From: Balneolaceae bacterium
GTDB taxonomy: Bacteria; Bacteroidota; Rhodothermia; Balneolales; Balneolaceae
DNA length: 64,000 bases
Assembly (NCBI GenBank): GCA_006969905.1
Contig: CP030887.1
Span: 1,532,001-1,596,000, forward strand
Reading direction: 5' to 3'
Shown here: piece after piece, positions 7,584 to 16,988 of the stretch
Position numbering within the stretch: the stretch's first letter is position 1
Layout: every line of letters starts with the position of its first letter
The notes under the pieces: generated by a model
The model's database searches: none
What the model saw: the letters and a program-made list of their open reading frames with translations, nothing else
Told to the model about the DNA's origin: nothing
Program-made: the position numbers and the translations under genes

Positions 7584-7961
7584 ATGCGAAGCCTTCCTTT
7601 TTTTATTGATGACCTGAATGGCGGATTCATGATGTTGGAGGGAATTCTGCGCATGGAAGGGGATGAACTTACCTTCGAATTTCAAAAAAAAGATGCTTTG
7701 TTCGAGGCATATAAATCTGATCTGAAGGAAATACGGATTCCGTTAAGCAGTATTGATGTAGCAGAATTCAAAAAGGGATTATTTGGCACAAAGTTAATTC
7801 TCCATGCAAAAAGGGCGGCTGTTTTTAAGGATCTTCCTGGTAATGATTTAACCGTTCGTACCCTTAAAGTAAAGCGGAAACACCGGGAAACGGCTGCTTC
7901 TGTTTCTTCGCGGATAAACTTAAAAGTATCCGAAATGAAGCTGAAAGAACTTGGAGAGTAG
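7584..7961 (+). CDS. Small PH-like protein of unknown function, tandem copy 1
   Basis: 125 residues, not matched to a named family. It opens MRSLPFFIDDLNGGF and contains alternating beta-type segments (GILRMEGDELTFEF, IRIPLSSIDVAEFKKG, TKLILHAK), then a helix ending VSEMKLKEL. This pattern resembles small bacterial PH-like or membrane-stress-response 'bPH' folds, but that is inference. The start is set at the second possible ATG because it aligns with the start of the neighbouring broken paralogue (M-x-S-x-P-F in both). No signal peptide or membrane segment. A diverged duplicate follows 8 bp downstream. Confidence 0.7.
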   Translation: MRSLPFFIDDLNGGFMMLEGILRMEGDELTFEFQKKDALFEAYKSDLKEIRIPLSSIDVAEFKKGLFGTKLILHAKRAAVFKDLPGNDLTVRTLKVKRKHRETAASVSSRINLKVSEMKLKELGE

Positions 7962-7969
7962 AGTTTAGT

Positions 7970-8350
7970 ATGCCAAGTTTTCCCTTTACTTGTTCATATA
8001 CTGATCCGGAAAGCTACCTATATACTTATGTGAACGGGATAGTAAGATATGACGGAAATACTCTTGTATTGGAATACGAAACAAATAGTATGCATGGTAA
8101 AGGTAAATCGGCAGTCCAAACATGTTAAATATCCTTAAATGATATTGCAACCATTTCTTTTAAGAAAAAGTGGGTAAAACCTAAAGTTGAGATTAGTACC
8201 CGTTCACTGAAAGCAATAGAAGGATTAAAGTGGGCAAAGAAAGGCTCTTTACTTATTGATGTAAGCAAAAAGCATAGTGATGAAGCGCGCGACCTGGTTT
8301 CCAAAGTTCAAATTGAACTTTCGGAAAAGAAACTTCGGGATTTGGGTTAG
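7970..8350 (+). pseudogene. Tandem copy 2 of the PH-like gene, interrupted by an in-frame TAA
   Basis: From ATG 7970 the frame reads MPSFPFTCSYTDPES, then YVNGIVRYDGNTLVLEYE, and stops at TAA 8126-8128 (codon 53). The same frame then continues ISLNDIATISFKKKW to [10 protein letters not shown] and a proper stop at 8348-8350. Both halves align colinearly with the intact gene just upstream: IPLSSIDVAEFKKG against ISLNDIATISFKKK, and VSEMKLKELG against [10 protein letters not shown]. The stop replaces the codon opposite Arg of EIRIPL. So it is a single nonsense change in an otherwise intact paralogue, with no frameshift. It could be recent decay or a sequencing error. Its terminal TAG overlaps the stop of the convergent asd gene. 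Confidence 0.8.
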
Positions 8351-9399
8351 TTTTCCAGGTAGCCTTTCTTAACCAAAAGTTCTGCATTCAAAATAGCACC
8401 ACCGGCTGCTCCCCGAATAGTATTATGTGCCATACACACAAAACTGATATCAAAGACTTCTGCTTTCCGTAACCGGCCCATGTGTAATTGCATGCCGTTT
8501 TCCTGATCGGCATGTAAACGTGGTTGCGGATACCGGATTTCGTCATGCAGGCGAATCAGCTGTTTGGGTGCAGAAGGCAGGCCCAGTTCAGCAATTGGAT
8601 TCTTAAAGTTGAGTACGGCCTCTCTTACTTCTTCGATGCCCGATAGTTCTTTTGCCAGTTTAACGGTTACAGAAGCCATGTGACCATTTAAAGTAGGTAC
8701 ACGGGTACAGGTAGCCTGAACAGGATACCTGGGTTCGGTAATCACTCCATCCGAATAGCTACCCAACAATTTTTGGGTTTCCGGGGCAATTTTGGGTTCT
8801 TCGCCCCCGATGAATGGAACTACGTTTCCCAAAATATCAAGGCTGGCTACCCCAGGATACCCGGCTCCTGAAATAGCCTGCATGGTGGTGAGGATTAATG
8901 CCTCAATTCCAAAAGTATCATAAATGGGCTTTAATGCAATTGAAAGAGGTACTGCCACACAGTTAGGATTAGTAACAATCCAGCCGGAACCATCTTCAGT
9001 AAAGGTCTGCGTTTTGATCAGTTCAATATGATCGGGGTTTACTTCGGGTACCAGTAAGGGTACTGTTGGGTTCATCCGGTAATTCTTTGCATTGGAAATG
9101 ACCGGAATCCCTGCTTTAGCTAAATCCCCTTCAATTTCAGTGGCTACGCTTGAATCGAGGCCCGAAAACACAAAATCCACTCCTTCAAAAGAAGAGGGGT
9201 TGCAATCTGAAACAATCATTTCTGCGATATAATCCGGGAGATTTACATCCTCTACCCAGTTGACAGCATCTTTGTATTTCTTGCCCGCAGAGCGCTCAGA
9301 TGCGCCCAACGCTGTAATTGTGAACCACGGATGGTTTTGAAGCAACCGAATAAATTTTTGGCCAACGGCACCCGTAGCGCCTAGAATTCCGACTTTCAT
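8347..9399 (-). CDS. asd: Aspartate-semialdehyde dehydrogenase
   Basis: 350 residues; reduces aspartyl phosphate to aspartate semialdehyde with NADPH, the second step toward lysine, diaminopimelate, threonine and methionine. The N-terminal Rossmann motif is GATGAVGQ (7-14), followed by LLQNHPWF. The catalytic Cys147 lies in TNPNCVAVP, and a later R-x-H segment ([10 protein letters not shown]) carries the acid/base His region. The NHPWF signature and overall length resemble the archaeal/fungal-type Asd (TIGR00978) rather than the common bacterial type. lysC and lysA are in this window but far off, so this is not an operon. It is divergent from glyS and its stop overlaps that of the pseudogene. 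Confidence 0.95.
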   Translation of the reverse strand: MKVGILGATGAVGQKFIRLLQNHPWFTITALGASERSAGKKYKDAVNWVEDVNLPDYIAEMIVSDCNPSSFEGVDFVFSGLDSSVATEIEGDLAKAGIPVISNAKNYRMNPTVPLLVPEVNPDHIELIKTQTFTEDGSGWIVTNPNCVAVPLSIALKPIYDTFGIEALILTTMQAISGAGYPGVASLDILGNVVPFIGGEEPKIAPETQKLLGSYSDGVITEPRYPVQATCTRVPTLNGHMASVTVKLAKELSGIEEVREAVLNFKNPIAELGLPSAPKQLIRLHDEIRYPQPRLHADQENGMQLHMGRLRKAEVFDISFVCMAHNTIRGAAGGAILNAELLVKKGYLEN

Positions 9400-9425
9400 G
9401 TGTAATTACGGATATGTGAATGAGT

Positions 9426-9460
9426 GAATTAGGAATAACAAATTTACAGATTCCTAATTC
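9426..9460. repeat. 11-bp inverted repeat between asd and glyS
   Basis: GAATTAGGAAT (9426-9436) and its exact reverse complement (9450-9460) with a 13-base loop, in the divergent promoter region. The right arm is followed by a further partial unit (CTAATTC). It could be an operator or an mRNA hairpin; nothing decides. Confidence 0.5.
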
Positions 9461-9571
9461 CTAATTCTCATTTATTCTTTAATACGAAAACCTTGTAATC
9501 CGCATCAAAACAGTATCAGTAAATTCTTATCTTCACCGCTCATTTAAAGCTCACAAACGAAGAATTCTTTC

Positions 9572-11023
9572 ATGTCGAATTTGGATAGTCTCGATAAAAT
9601 TGTATCCCTTGCGAAAGCACGAGGGTTTATTTTTCAATCATCGGAAATATATGGCGGCTTAAGTGCGGTTTATGATTACGGCCCCCTGGGAGTGGAACTG
9701 AAGCGTAACATCCGGAATGCCTGGTGGAAAGAGATGACCCAACGCAATGATAATATTGTTGGGATAGATGCCGCTATTTTTATGCATCCGAAAGTATGGG
9801 AAGCAAGCGGACATGTGGGTGGATTCAACGATCCCATGATTGACGACAAGCAATCCAAGAAGCGGTACCGCGCTGACATGCTGATTGAGCAGTATATTTT
9901 TAAGCTTGAGAAAGATGGTAAGACAGATAAAGCAGCGGAACTTCAGGAATTGCTGGATACTTCAGGAACCCGGAAAAGCCTGACCGAAGACCTGTACGAT
10001 ATTATTATTGAAAATGAAATCCGCTCTCCCGATTCGGGTGCTTTTGACTGGACGGAAGTACGCCAGTTCAACCTGATGTTCAAAACAGCATTTGGTGCCA
10101 CGGCCTCAGAAGATGATGGTGTTTATCTTCGTCCCGAAACAGCCCAGGGTATTTTTGTGAACTATAAGAATGTGCTGGATACCAGCCGTGTTTCTATTCC
10201 TTTCGGAATTGCTCAAACAGGTAAGGCCTTCCGCAATGAGGTGGTCGCCCGTCAGTTTGTGTTCCGTATGCGTGAATTTGAGCAAATGGAAATGCAGTAT
10301 TTTGTGGAACCGGGTAGTGATGCAGACTCATACAATGAATGGAAAGAAAAGCGGTTAGCCTGGCATAAACGAATCGGCATAAGAGAGGAGAATTTACGCT
10401 TTACCGATCACCCACAGGATAAACTGGCCCATTATGCTCTGGCTGCTGTGGATGTGCAATACCAGTTCCCGATTGGCTGGCAGGAAGTGGAGGGGATTCA
10501 TAACCGCTCTGATTTTGACCTTTCCCAGCACCAGGAGTTTTCGGGTAAGAAACTGGATTACTTTGATCAAAAGAATCAAAAAAGATATGTGCCTTATGTG
10601 ATTGAGACTTCCATCGGGCTGGATCGTTGTACCCTAATGGTGCTTTGTGATGCTTACCGGGAAGAAGAAGTGGACGGGGATAAGCGTGTGGTTCTGAAAA
10701 TGCACCCGGAACTGGCCCCGGTTCAGGTTGGGGTATTCCCGCTCATCAAAAAGCCGGAACTCCAGGAATTAGCCCATAAAATAGATTTGGATTTACGGGA
10801 AGATTATTCCGTTCAGTATGATGAAGCCGGCTCCATTGGTAAACGTTACCGAAGGCTGGATGAAGCAGGAACTCCTTTTTGCATTACGGTAGACTTTGAT
10901 GGTTTGGAAGACAATACCGTTACCATCCGCCACCGGGACGATATGAGCCAGGAACGCATTTCTGTAGATAAGATAGGAGATGCGATCCGGGATGGAATTA
11001 AGGGTTGGGCATCAAAGGACTAA
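9572..11023 (+). CDS. glyS: Glycyl-tRNA synthetase (single-chain, alpha2 type)
   Basis: 483 residues; charges tRNA-Gly with glycine in the cytoplasm. This is the dimeric class II enzyme found in Bacteroidota, Gram-positives and eukaryotes, not the alpha2beta2 GlyQ/GlyS form. The N-terminal block GFIFQSSEIYGGLSAVYDYGP, motif 2 (FRNEVVARQFVFRMREFEQME) and motif 3 (ETSIGLDRCTLMVL) are all present. The C-terminal anticodon-binding domain runs from about PVQVGVFPL to the end. Full length for the family. Starts with ATG, divergent from asd, and faces the CotH gene. Confidence 0.97.
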   Translation: MSNLDSLDKIVSLAKARGFIFQSSEIYGGLSAVYDYGPLGVELKRNIRNAWWKEMTQRNDNIVGIDAAIFMHPKVWEASGHVGGFNDPMIDDKQSKKRYRADMLIEQYIFKLEKDGKTDKAAELQELLDTSGTRKSLTEDLYDIIIENEIRSPDSGAFDWTEVRQFNLMFKTAFGATASEDDGVYLRPETAQGIFVNYKNVLDTSRVSIPFGIAQTGKAFRNEVVARQFVFRMREFEQMEMQYFVEPGSDADSYNEWKEKRLAWHKRIGIREENLRFTDHPQDKLAHYALAAVDVQYQFPIGWQEVEGIHNRSDFDLSQHQEFSGKKLDYFDQKNQKRYVPYVIETSIGLDRCTLMVLCDAYREEEVDGDKRVVLKMHPELAPVQVGVFPLIKKPELQELAHKIDLDLREDYSVQYDEAGSIGKRYRRLDEAGTPFCITVDFDGLEDNTVTIRHRDDMSQERISVDKIGDAIRDGIKGWASKD

Positions 11024-11025
11024 AA

Positions 11026-11061
11026 TAAAACCGTCCTCTAATATAAAGTGTAGCGGTTTTA
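11026..11061. terminator. Possible bidirectional terminator between glyS and CotH gene
   Basis: TAAAACCG (11026-11033) pairs perfectly with CGGTTTTA (11054-11061) across a 20-base loop, exactly filling the 40-bp gap between two convergent genes. The stem end supplies T-rich sequence in both directions. The loop is large, so strength is uncertain. Confidence 0.4.
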
Positions 11062-11063
11062 AA

Positions 11064-14027
11064 CTACTTCAACAACACCATCTTCTTAGTCTCAGTTTGA
11101 TTGCCTGCTACAATCCGGTAAATATATACCCCACTTGCCAGGTTACTCGCATCGAAGGTAAATGAATGACTTCCTGCGCCCAATCGGTCGTTTACAAGGG
11201 TGCTTAATTTTTGTCCCAGCATATTGTAAACGGAAAGCTCAACCCGCTGGGCTTGTGGGATGGTAAAAGAAATGTTGGTAGTGGGATTAAATGGATTGGG
11301 GTAGTTTTGAGAAAGGTTGAATTGATTGGGTGTATCCTCATTTTCATTACTGTTGTAGACGATGCCATTTTCCGCACCCGGTGTGCCGCCCCAGTCTGTT
11401 GCACTGAACCAGCTATTACCATCATTATTGTCATCTTCCGGATTGGATAGTTCTAAAGTTGGCCCGTTTCCATTTGCCACCAAAGGCCAGGGTTGTTCCG
11501 GTGAATATTGTGCATAATCAACGAGCTCATCATTTGAATTAAAAATACGAACCTCATCCCCTGATGAAGACAGACCGAAATCAAAATCTCCGATTATATT
11601 CTGTATAGAGCCGTGAAGGGAAGTGAACCTTGCAGCATCCCTGACTAAAACGAGGTACTCATTCGACTCCAGAACGGTATTTTGCGGGAGTACAAAAGCA
11701 TGGGTATCGTCATTGTCTTTAAAAGTCCAGCCTGAGAGATCGATAGAAACATTTGAATTGTTGTACAATTCTACCCAGTCACCGGTATCAAATTCGTCTC
11801 TTGAATTATAATTGATCTCATTAATTACTATGGTTTTTTTGGCTTCTTTAAAAGCTACTGATATAGAAACAGGATTAGAATCAAGAGCAACAGAAACCTC
11901 GGATTCTCCTTCAAAACCCGGTACCCCATTTATAGTCCAGTTTTCTACTTCGTAATCAACTGGAGGCATGGCTAACAAATGGATTTCAGTATCCTGAAAA
12001 TATATTCCTGACCAACTTCCGTTTTCCAGTGTTGGCTTTATGGAGTTAAGTCGGACACTTCCTTCCGTAATGTTCTGCAAAGTTATCCTGACGGTATCTT
12101 TCTGAAGGGTGTCGGCAATTTCTGAATACAGGTAACCAGGAATATCCTCCACATACCATTCAGTTGCGGTTCTGATCCACTCCATATCATAATCGGTAGG
12201 TCCCCCGATATCATACCAGCCTTCACTCCAACGGGCAATATCCCGGGGCATTTCGGGATCAATAGCCGTATCAATAGAATCAATTAAGGCTAACATGTAA
12301 TCAGGTTGGAAGGCTGTATTTAGCATGTCTGCCAAACGATTGAGGAAAATTTCACGGTACGTTTCATTTTCCATCATCCTGCCAAACAGCCAAAAACCAC
12401 TGGGTTCTTCGCTTAAAAAAAGTTTTAAAGAACTAAAAAAACCATCAGTGCTTTCAGTTCCCAGGTTTCTCCACCAGTCAAAATCATGTGAGATATAGTG
12501 CCATTTTCCTCCGGGTACCTGTGGTCTCCAATAGCGCACATTATTTGGATCGCCATGAGATGTATATACCTGGTAAACCCAGTGATCGGTAAAGCTCTCC
12601 AGGTCAAGGACAGAATCAGCGTATTGGAAAAAAGCTTCTCCAACTAAGTTTTGGTCATTAAAATTGCCCAGTAATTCCTGGTAGTTGGCATCATCACCAT
12701 CAGTGATAATGTCGAAATCCTTTATCATGTCAACATCTTCATAGCCATATCGTGACTCTACAAAGTCATCGTTTTTACGTTCATACAAAGTATAAAGCCC
12801 CCAGTACTGCCCATTGATATATAAAACTATGGGTTTGTAAGCCTGCATGGCATTAGCATGCCCCCATTGTAAGTTTACGGTTCTGAGAAGTTCATTTAAT
12901 AACCGTGAGCGCTCTTCGGCACCTGCGCGTAGTACAAAACCATCGTATTCCTCGTAATCATTTTCGGGAAAAAGCGGGTAGTTTAATCTATCAAGCCCAA
13001 ACCGGTCATTGTTATTGATTACAAAAGATTTCTTTAAAAAAGCCCTGCTGAAGTTCCCGCCAATTTCTGCCTCTGCATCAAATTCAAATTCTGTATTTCC
13101 TGATTCGTTCAAGTATTCGATATGTACCGGGTATTGAAATTCTTCCCAGAAATTAGCGCCCCTGAACGGATACTCACCATTGGTTTCAGAAGAATCCCCG
13201 ATTACATACATACCTTTATCAAAATCAAAAAGAGAGTCCGGCTCCATCACAAAAGACACGACAGGTACCGAATGTGATTCTTCAAAAAGATAGGTTGCCG
13301 TAACTACCTCACTGGGTTGTTTGCCCGGTTCAATAGCTATGGCACGCACAACGGTGGATGTGTCGAAAGAGATCGGGGAAGAAAAAACGGGAGAATTGGA
13401 AGTAGGTACCGCGCCACCTGTTTCATAGTGTATAACAGCTTCATCAGAACTAACGCCAATAGTAAGTAAACCGGAATAAAAACCCGAGGGGAGTGAAAAT
13501 CCGGGATTTCCGCTTTTTTCGGCAATTGTACTTCCGTCATTTGATGTATTTGGAGTAGGTTGCTGAAAAGCAAAGTTCCCGCTTCCATCCGTGGTTCGTC
13601 CCCAGGAGATGTCTGTTGTTTGTACACCAAAAGAAACGGAGTCTATTCTTGTTATCCCATCGCTGGCTGTCAGGATTACGAACTCGCCCGAAGCACTTAG
13701 CCTAAAGTCCAGATGAGTAGCCCCTTCACCCGGTTCGCCATCAGCCCATAAAATGAGGTAGCCATTAGCTGCTATGGTGGTTGAAGCGCTCTGGTTAGAC
13801 GGGATTTGCCATTTGGTTGGTTCCCCGGGATCATCTGACACGTAAATACCCGCAAGGTCGATAGATAATCCGCTGGTATTATAAATCTCAATCCAGTCAT
13901 CAAAATCCCCTTCTGAGTCGGCAATAACAGTGGAGTTGGAAGCCATAATTTCATTGACCTTTACTTGAGAGTGCGCGGAGTTGGCCACGAAAAATGACAA
14001 TGCAAAGCCTATAAAATATTTGATCAT
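11064..14027 (-). CDS. Secreted CotH-kinase-family protein with lamin-tail domains and T9SS tail
   Basis: 987 residues from the ATG at 14027; an earlier TTG three codons upstream is less likely. Signal peptide MIKYFIGFALSFFVANSAHSQ; lamin-tail domain 1 (VKVNEIMASNS, DDWIEIYN; about 20-160); a chitobiase-C-terminal-like module (about 175-255, SGFYSGLLTIGVSS); and a CotH domain (about 260-640) with GQYWGLYTLYERKNDDF and the HDFDWW metal-binding motif. Lamin-tail domain 2 follows (INEINYNSRDEFDTGDWVELYN), then a type A type IX secretion domain (NYPNPFNPTTNISF to GVYIYRIVAGNQ). CotH proteins are atypical protein kinases or spore and surface proteins; the role here is unknown, but export through T9SS is expected. 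Shares lamin-tail architecture with the 1381-residue neighbour. Confidence 0.92.
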   Translation of the reverse strand: MIKYFIGFALSFFVANSAHSQVKVNEIMASNSTVIADSEGDFDDWIEIYNTSGLSIDLAGIYVSDDPGEPTKWQIPSNQSASTTIAANGYLILWADGEPGEGATHLDFRLSASGEFVILTASDGITRIDSVSFGVQTTDISWGRTTDGSGNFAFQQPTPNTSNDGSTIAEKSGNPGFSLPSGFYSGLLTIGVSSDEAVIHYETGGAVPTSNSPVFSSPISFDTSTVVRAIAIEPGKQPSEVVTATYLFEESHSVPVVSFVMEPDSLFDFDKGMYVIGDSSETNGEYPFRGANFWEEFQYPVHIEYLNESGNTEFEFDAEAEIGGNFSRAFLKKSFVINNNDRFGLDRLNYPLFPENDYEEYDGFVLRAGAEERSRLLNELLRTVNLQWGHANAMQAYKPIVLYINGQYWGLYTLYERKNDDFVESRYGYEDVDMIKDFDIITDGDDANYQELLGNFNDQNLVGEAFFQYADSVLDLESFTDHWVYQVYTSHGDPNNVRYWRPQVPGGKWHYISHDFDWWRNLGTESTDGFFSSLKLFLSEEPSGFWLFGRMMENETYREIFLNRLADMLNTAFQPDYMLALIDSIDTAIDPEMPRDIARWSEGWYDIGGPTDYDMEWIRTATEWYVEDIPGYLYSEIADTLQKDTVRITLQNITEGSVRLNSIKPTLENGSWSGIYFQDTEIHLLAMPPVDYEVENWTINGVPGFEGESEVSVALDSNPVSISVAFKEAKKTIVINEINYNSRDEFDTGDWVELYNNSNVSIDLSGWTFKDNDDTHAFVLPQNTVLESNEYLVLVRDAARFTSLHGSIQNIIGDFDFGLSSSGDEVRIFNSNDELVDYAQYSPEQPWPLVANGNGPTLELSNPEDDNNDGNSWFSATDWGGTPGAENGIVYNSNENEDTPNQFNLSQNYPNPFNPTTNISFTIPQAQRVELSVYNMLGQKLSTLVNDRLGAGSHSFTFDASNLASGVYIYRIVAGNQTETKKMVLLK

Positions 14028-14189
14028 GGTAAGCAATCAGTTAAGAATTTTGGAAATATATACTTAGTTACCAATAAAGAGCACAAAAAAATGATAGATG
14101 AAAAAAATTTAACGAGGTTCTCTTTGGATAAAACTACTGTTACTCTTGTTCTTGTATTCGCTTTTATCCGGTTGAAAATAAACCGGGTG

Positions 14190-14576
14190 CTAATCCATAT
14201 CATCCAGCTGGATATTCAGGGCTTTCACACTGATCTGTATTTCAATCATCATCATACCTAATGAGATGAGCAACATAATCAAGCTTATTCCAAAAAGTAT
14301 ATTTCCGATCATGACTAACCCTGCAAAAAGGGAAACCATGCAAAAAACGGATAAAAAGAGAGAGCCTATACCTAGTAACTGCATGTTCTTTATTAAGCGA
14401 ACCCTTTTATGAAGATTATCGATCTGAGCTTTAGCTCCTTTGTCACCTGTTTCTTTGTATTGGCGATGAAGCGTTCGTATCAGATTTGCTAATGAAAGAA
14501 ACCGGTTAGTATAAGCCAGCAGAAGCAATGAAATTGCTGAAAAGAGCAGACCGGGTGTGGTTAAATTAAGTTCCAT
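14190..14576 (-). CDS. DUF2721 membrane protein
   Basis: 128 residues, matching DUF2721: an N-terminal hydrophobic helix (LLFSAISLLLLAYTNRFLSLANLIRTLH), a basic cytoplasmic linker, then two close transmembrane helices (LLGIGSLFLSVFCMVSLFAGLV and ILFGISLIMLLISLGMMMIEI). Function unknown. It begins 13 bp after the histidine kinase stop and is very likely cotranscribed with it, which may hint at a signalling partner. A 6-bp stem (CCGGTT/AACCGG, 14168-14186) follows its stop but lacks a clear T run. Confidence 0.8.
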   Translation of the reverse strand: MELNLTTPGLLFSAISLLLLAYTNRFLSLANLIRTLHRQYKETGDKGAKAQIDNLHKRVRLIKNMQLLGIGSLFLSVFCMVSLFAGLVMIGNILFGISLIMLLISLGMMMIEIQISVKALNIQLDDMD

Positions 14577-14589
14577 ACATCACAAAATA

Positions 14590-15525
14590 TTAGTGAGTTT
14601 TTTCTTTGGGTAAAGTAACAGTCACCCGTGTTCCTTTGTTAGCTTCACTTTCTATTTTTAAGCTGCCATTCAACATTTCAACATACTTTGCTGATGCTTT
14701 CAGGCCAAAGCCGGTACCTTTTTCATTATCTGTTCCCGGCGTACTCACCCATTCTTTACTGTATAAGATCTTGTCAAGGTTATCTGTATTGATGCCGATT
14801 CCGGAATCCTCAATAATGGTATGCGTATGATTTTCTGTCTCTTCGATAGTAATGGAGATAGTCCCCCTTTTTGGGGTAAACTTAATGGCATTATGCAGGA
14901 TGTTTCTCACAATGAATGAATAGCTGCCCTCATCAGCATAGATTTTACCGTTTAGATTGCGCATTTGCAATCTGATTTCTTTGGCACCTAAATTGTGTTT
15001 ATAAATGGCAATAATCTGATCCCAAACAGATTGCGTTTCAAAAACAGAGCGTGAAATCTTCTTATTATCAATCTGCTGTTTCGACCATTGCAAAATGTCG
15101 TTCAGGAATTGAATAAGTGCATCAATGGTAAAGCTCAAATCATCAAGATATTTTTTAAACTCCTTTTCGGAAAGAGCATCCATTTTAAGTAGCTCAAGGA
15201 TGCCATGTACTCCCGAAATGGGACTGCGAATGTCGTGAGCAATGATTGAGAATAGTTTATTATTTAATTCATTCAATCGTTCTAATTCAAGATTTTGAGC
15301 AGCAACTTTTTTGTGGTAGCCAATGAGGATGGCAGAAACAGGGTAAGCAACAACAGCAGGGATTATTGTTGACATAATAACCCCAAATACCAGGATCTCT
15401 TCTCCTGAAATTATACTTAGCAGATAGTATATAATTACTGAAACGGCAACAGATATTACTGTCACTTTCCAGGGAGAGAATAACTTTTTGATTACAGAGT
15501 CACTAATTATCAAAGCCGAAACCAT
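14590..15525 (-). CDS. Membrane sensor histidine kinase
   Basis: 311 residues. Two transmembrane helices (about 20-40 and 44-69) with almost no extracytoplasmic loop are followed by a short coiled linker (AAQNLELERLNELNNK). The HisKA H-box is FSIIAHDIRSPI with the phospho-acceptor His97. The HATPase domain shows an N-box (NILHNAIKFTPKRG), G1 (EDSGIGI) and G2 (GTGFGLK). With so little sensor domain it probably senses something in the membrane or through a partner. No response regulator is adjacent, so it is an orphan in this window. It lies 71 bp downstream of the hydrolase and just upstream of the DUF2721 gene, possibly at the tail of the sdpRI transcript. Confidence 0.9.
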   Translation of the reverse strand: MVSALIISDSVIKKLFSPWKVTVISVAVSVIIYYLLSIISGEEILVFGVIMSTIIPAVVAYPVSAILIGYHKKVAAQNLELERLNELNNKLFSIIAHDIRSPISGVHGILELLKMDALSEKEFKKYLDDLSFTIDALIQFLNDILQWSKQQIDNKKISRSVFETQSVWDQIIAIYKHNLGAKEIRLQMRNLNGKIYADEGSYSFIVRNILHNAIKFTPKRGTISITIEETENHTHTIIEDSGIGINTDNLDKILYSKEWVSTPGTDNEKGTGFGLKASAKYVEMLNGSLKIESEANKGTRVTVTLPKEKTH

Positions 15526-15596
15526 TATTTGCAGGTAAATGTACTCATCCTTACTTCACTCTACAACCCCCGCAATCGGCTGGAATATATTTTCTA

Positions 15597-16988
15597 TTAT
15601 TTGGCAGTGTTCAAAATCCAATTACTTAGGGTATCAGTAAATCCATCGACAAAAGCTTTTGGCAAAGCAGGGTATTCGTTTACCAGGCCTGTGTTTGCTT
15701 GCTGGAACAAGTGGTTGGCTGAGTCAAAAACTTTAATTTCATATTCTGTACCAGCTTTTTCCAGGGCGTTTACAACAGGTTCTTTATTTTGAGCAATAGT
15801 GACCTGGGTATCTTTGCCCCCAAAAAGTACCAGCACAGGTACATTTACTTTTTCGAGGTCGAGCTTTGTCTGATAAAGAAGAAGTGATTTCATTTGCTCT
15901 GATGAATAGAATGTCATGAGTTGATTAGCTTGATTTGTAACCATAGCATCAATATCTGGAATGGCATTTCTTTGCTTATCTGGCAAATCATTAAGCAAGT
16001 TTGTGTATGCGAGTACATAATTGCTTTTGGCTGTTTCCACATCTTTGTTGTTTACTATGGCTTCCATCATTGCTTCACGGGTATCAAGCTCTCTTTCAAT
16101 CAGGGCTTCATTAACCGGCGTATTCGCAAAAGCAAATTTAACCTGGTAACGCAGTATTTCGCTCAAAGATGGAACAGGAGAGGCCATCAGGATAAGCTGA
16201 TCCACAGCATCATTTTCTGCTGCAACTTTTGCAGCTATAATCCCACCCTGGCTATGACCGAGTAACGAAAAGCGGGTGAAGTTGTACTCTTTGTTTTGTT
16301 CAAAGAAGCTGATAATAGCGTTCACATCTGAAGTAAGATGTTCAAGGGTAGCATTTGCGAAATCGCCTGAGGATTTACCTATTCCCCTGTCATCATACCG
16401 GAAGCTGGGTATTCCCTGGCCGGCAAGGTGCTGGGCAATTGCCTGGAATATCTTAAAATCGAAGATATTCGAGTCGCGATCCTGTGGGCCACTGCCAGAA
16501 CTCATAATTACAAGTGGTGCCTTAATGTCTCCTTCGGGTAATGTAAGAGTACCCCCGACTTCCACATCACCATTAGCAATTATGAAGTCGATTTCATTTT
16601 TGGGTTTTTCAGGGTCTCCGGTAGTTTCAGCAGTCCGCTCTACTAAAAATGGAGTGGATGGACCTCCCTGTGAATAAGAACCGGATATTTTTGATTCTGA
16701 ATCAAACTTTCCATTAAAAGTACCTGTAAGTTGTCCCGCAGAAAAAACCAGGAGAACGGAATCCCCTTTTTGTTCAACAGTATTGAACTTCATATTTCTA
16801 GCACCCTGCTGAGGGATATCCAGTGCCCCGGAAAATGAATTACCATTCTTATCTATTTTGAATATAATTTTAAGCTCCCCGCCGGGTACGGTTATACCTC
16901 CTTCCCAAATACCTTCTAAGGAGTTTTGAGAAAAAATACCAAACGAAAAAAGAAGGCTAATGAAGAGTGTTAAAAAGGAAGTTCTCAT
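15597..16988 (-). CDS. Exported alpha/beta hydrolase
   Basis: 463 residues. A signal peptide (LFISLLFSFGIFSQ) precedes a ~100-residue beta-rich N-terminal domain (SLEGIWEGGITVPGGELKI). An alpha/beta-hydrolase domain follows: oxyanion region MSSGSGPQDRDSN, nucleophile elbow GHSQGG, catalytic Asp region FGGKDTQV and His in SANHLFQQ. The family is often annotated as an acyl-CoA thioesterase/peptidase-like 'alpha/beta hydrolase'; the substrate is unknown. Its ATG overlaps the sdpI stop by four bases (ATGA), so it is translated with sdpI and should fall under SdpR control. Confidence 0.88.
   Translation of the reverse strand: MRTSFLTLFISLLFSFGIFSQNSLEGIWEGGITVPGGELKIIFKIDKNGNSFSGALDIPQQGARNMKFNTVEQKGDSVLLVFSAGQLTGTFNGKFDSESKISGSYSQGGPSTPFLVERTAETTGDPEKPKNEIDFIIANGDVEVGGTLTLPEGDIKAPLVIMSSGSGPQDRDSNIFDFKIFQAIAQHLAGQGIPSFRYDDRGIGKSSGDFANATLEHLTSDVNAIISFFEQNKEYNFTRFSLLGHSQGGIIAAKVAAENDAVDQLILMASPVPSLSEILRYQVKFAFANTPVNEALIERELDTREAMMEAIVNNKDVETAKSNYVLAYTNLLNDLPDKQRNAIPDIDAMVTNQANQLMTFYSSEQMKSLLLYQTKLDLEKVNVPVLVLFGGKDTQVTIAQNKEPVVNALEKAGTEYEIKVFDSANHLFQQANTGLVNEYPALPKAFVDGFTDTLSNWILNTAK

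Noticed and set aside
14168-14186. CCGGTT/AACCGG hairpin after the DUF2721 gene as a terminator
   Set aside because: Only a 6-bp stem with no T run on the minus strand; mentioned in the gene entry but not listed as a terminator.
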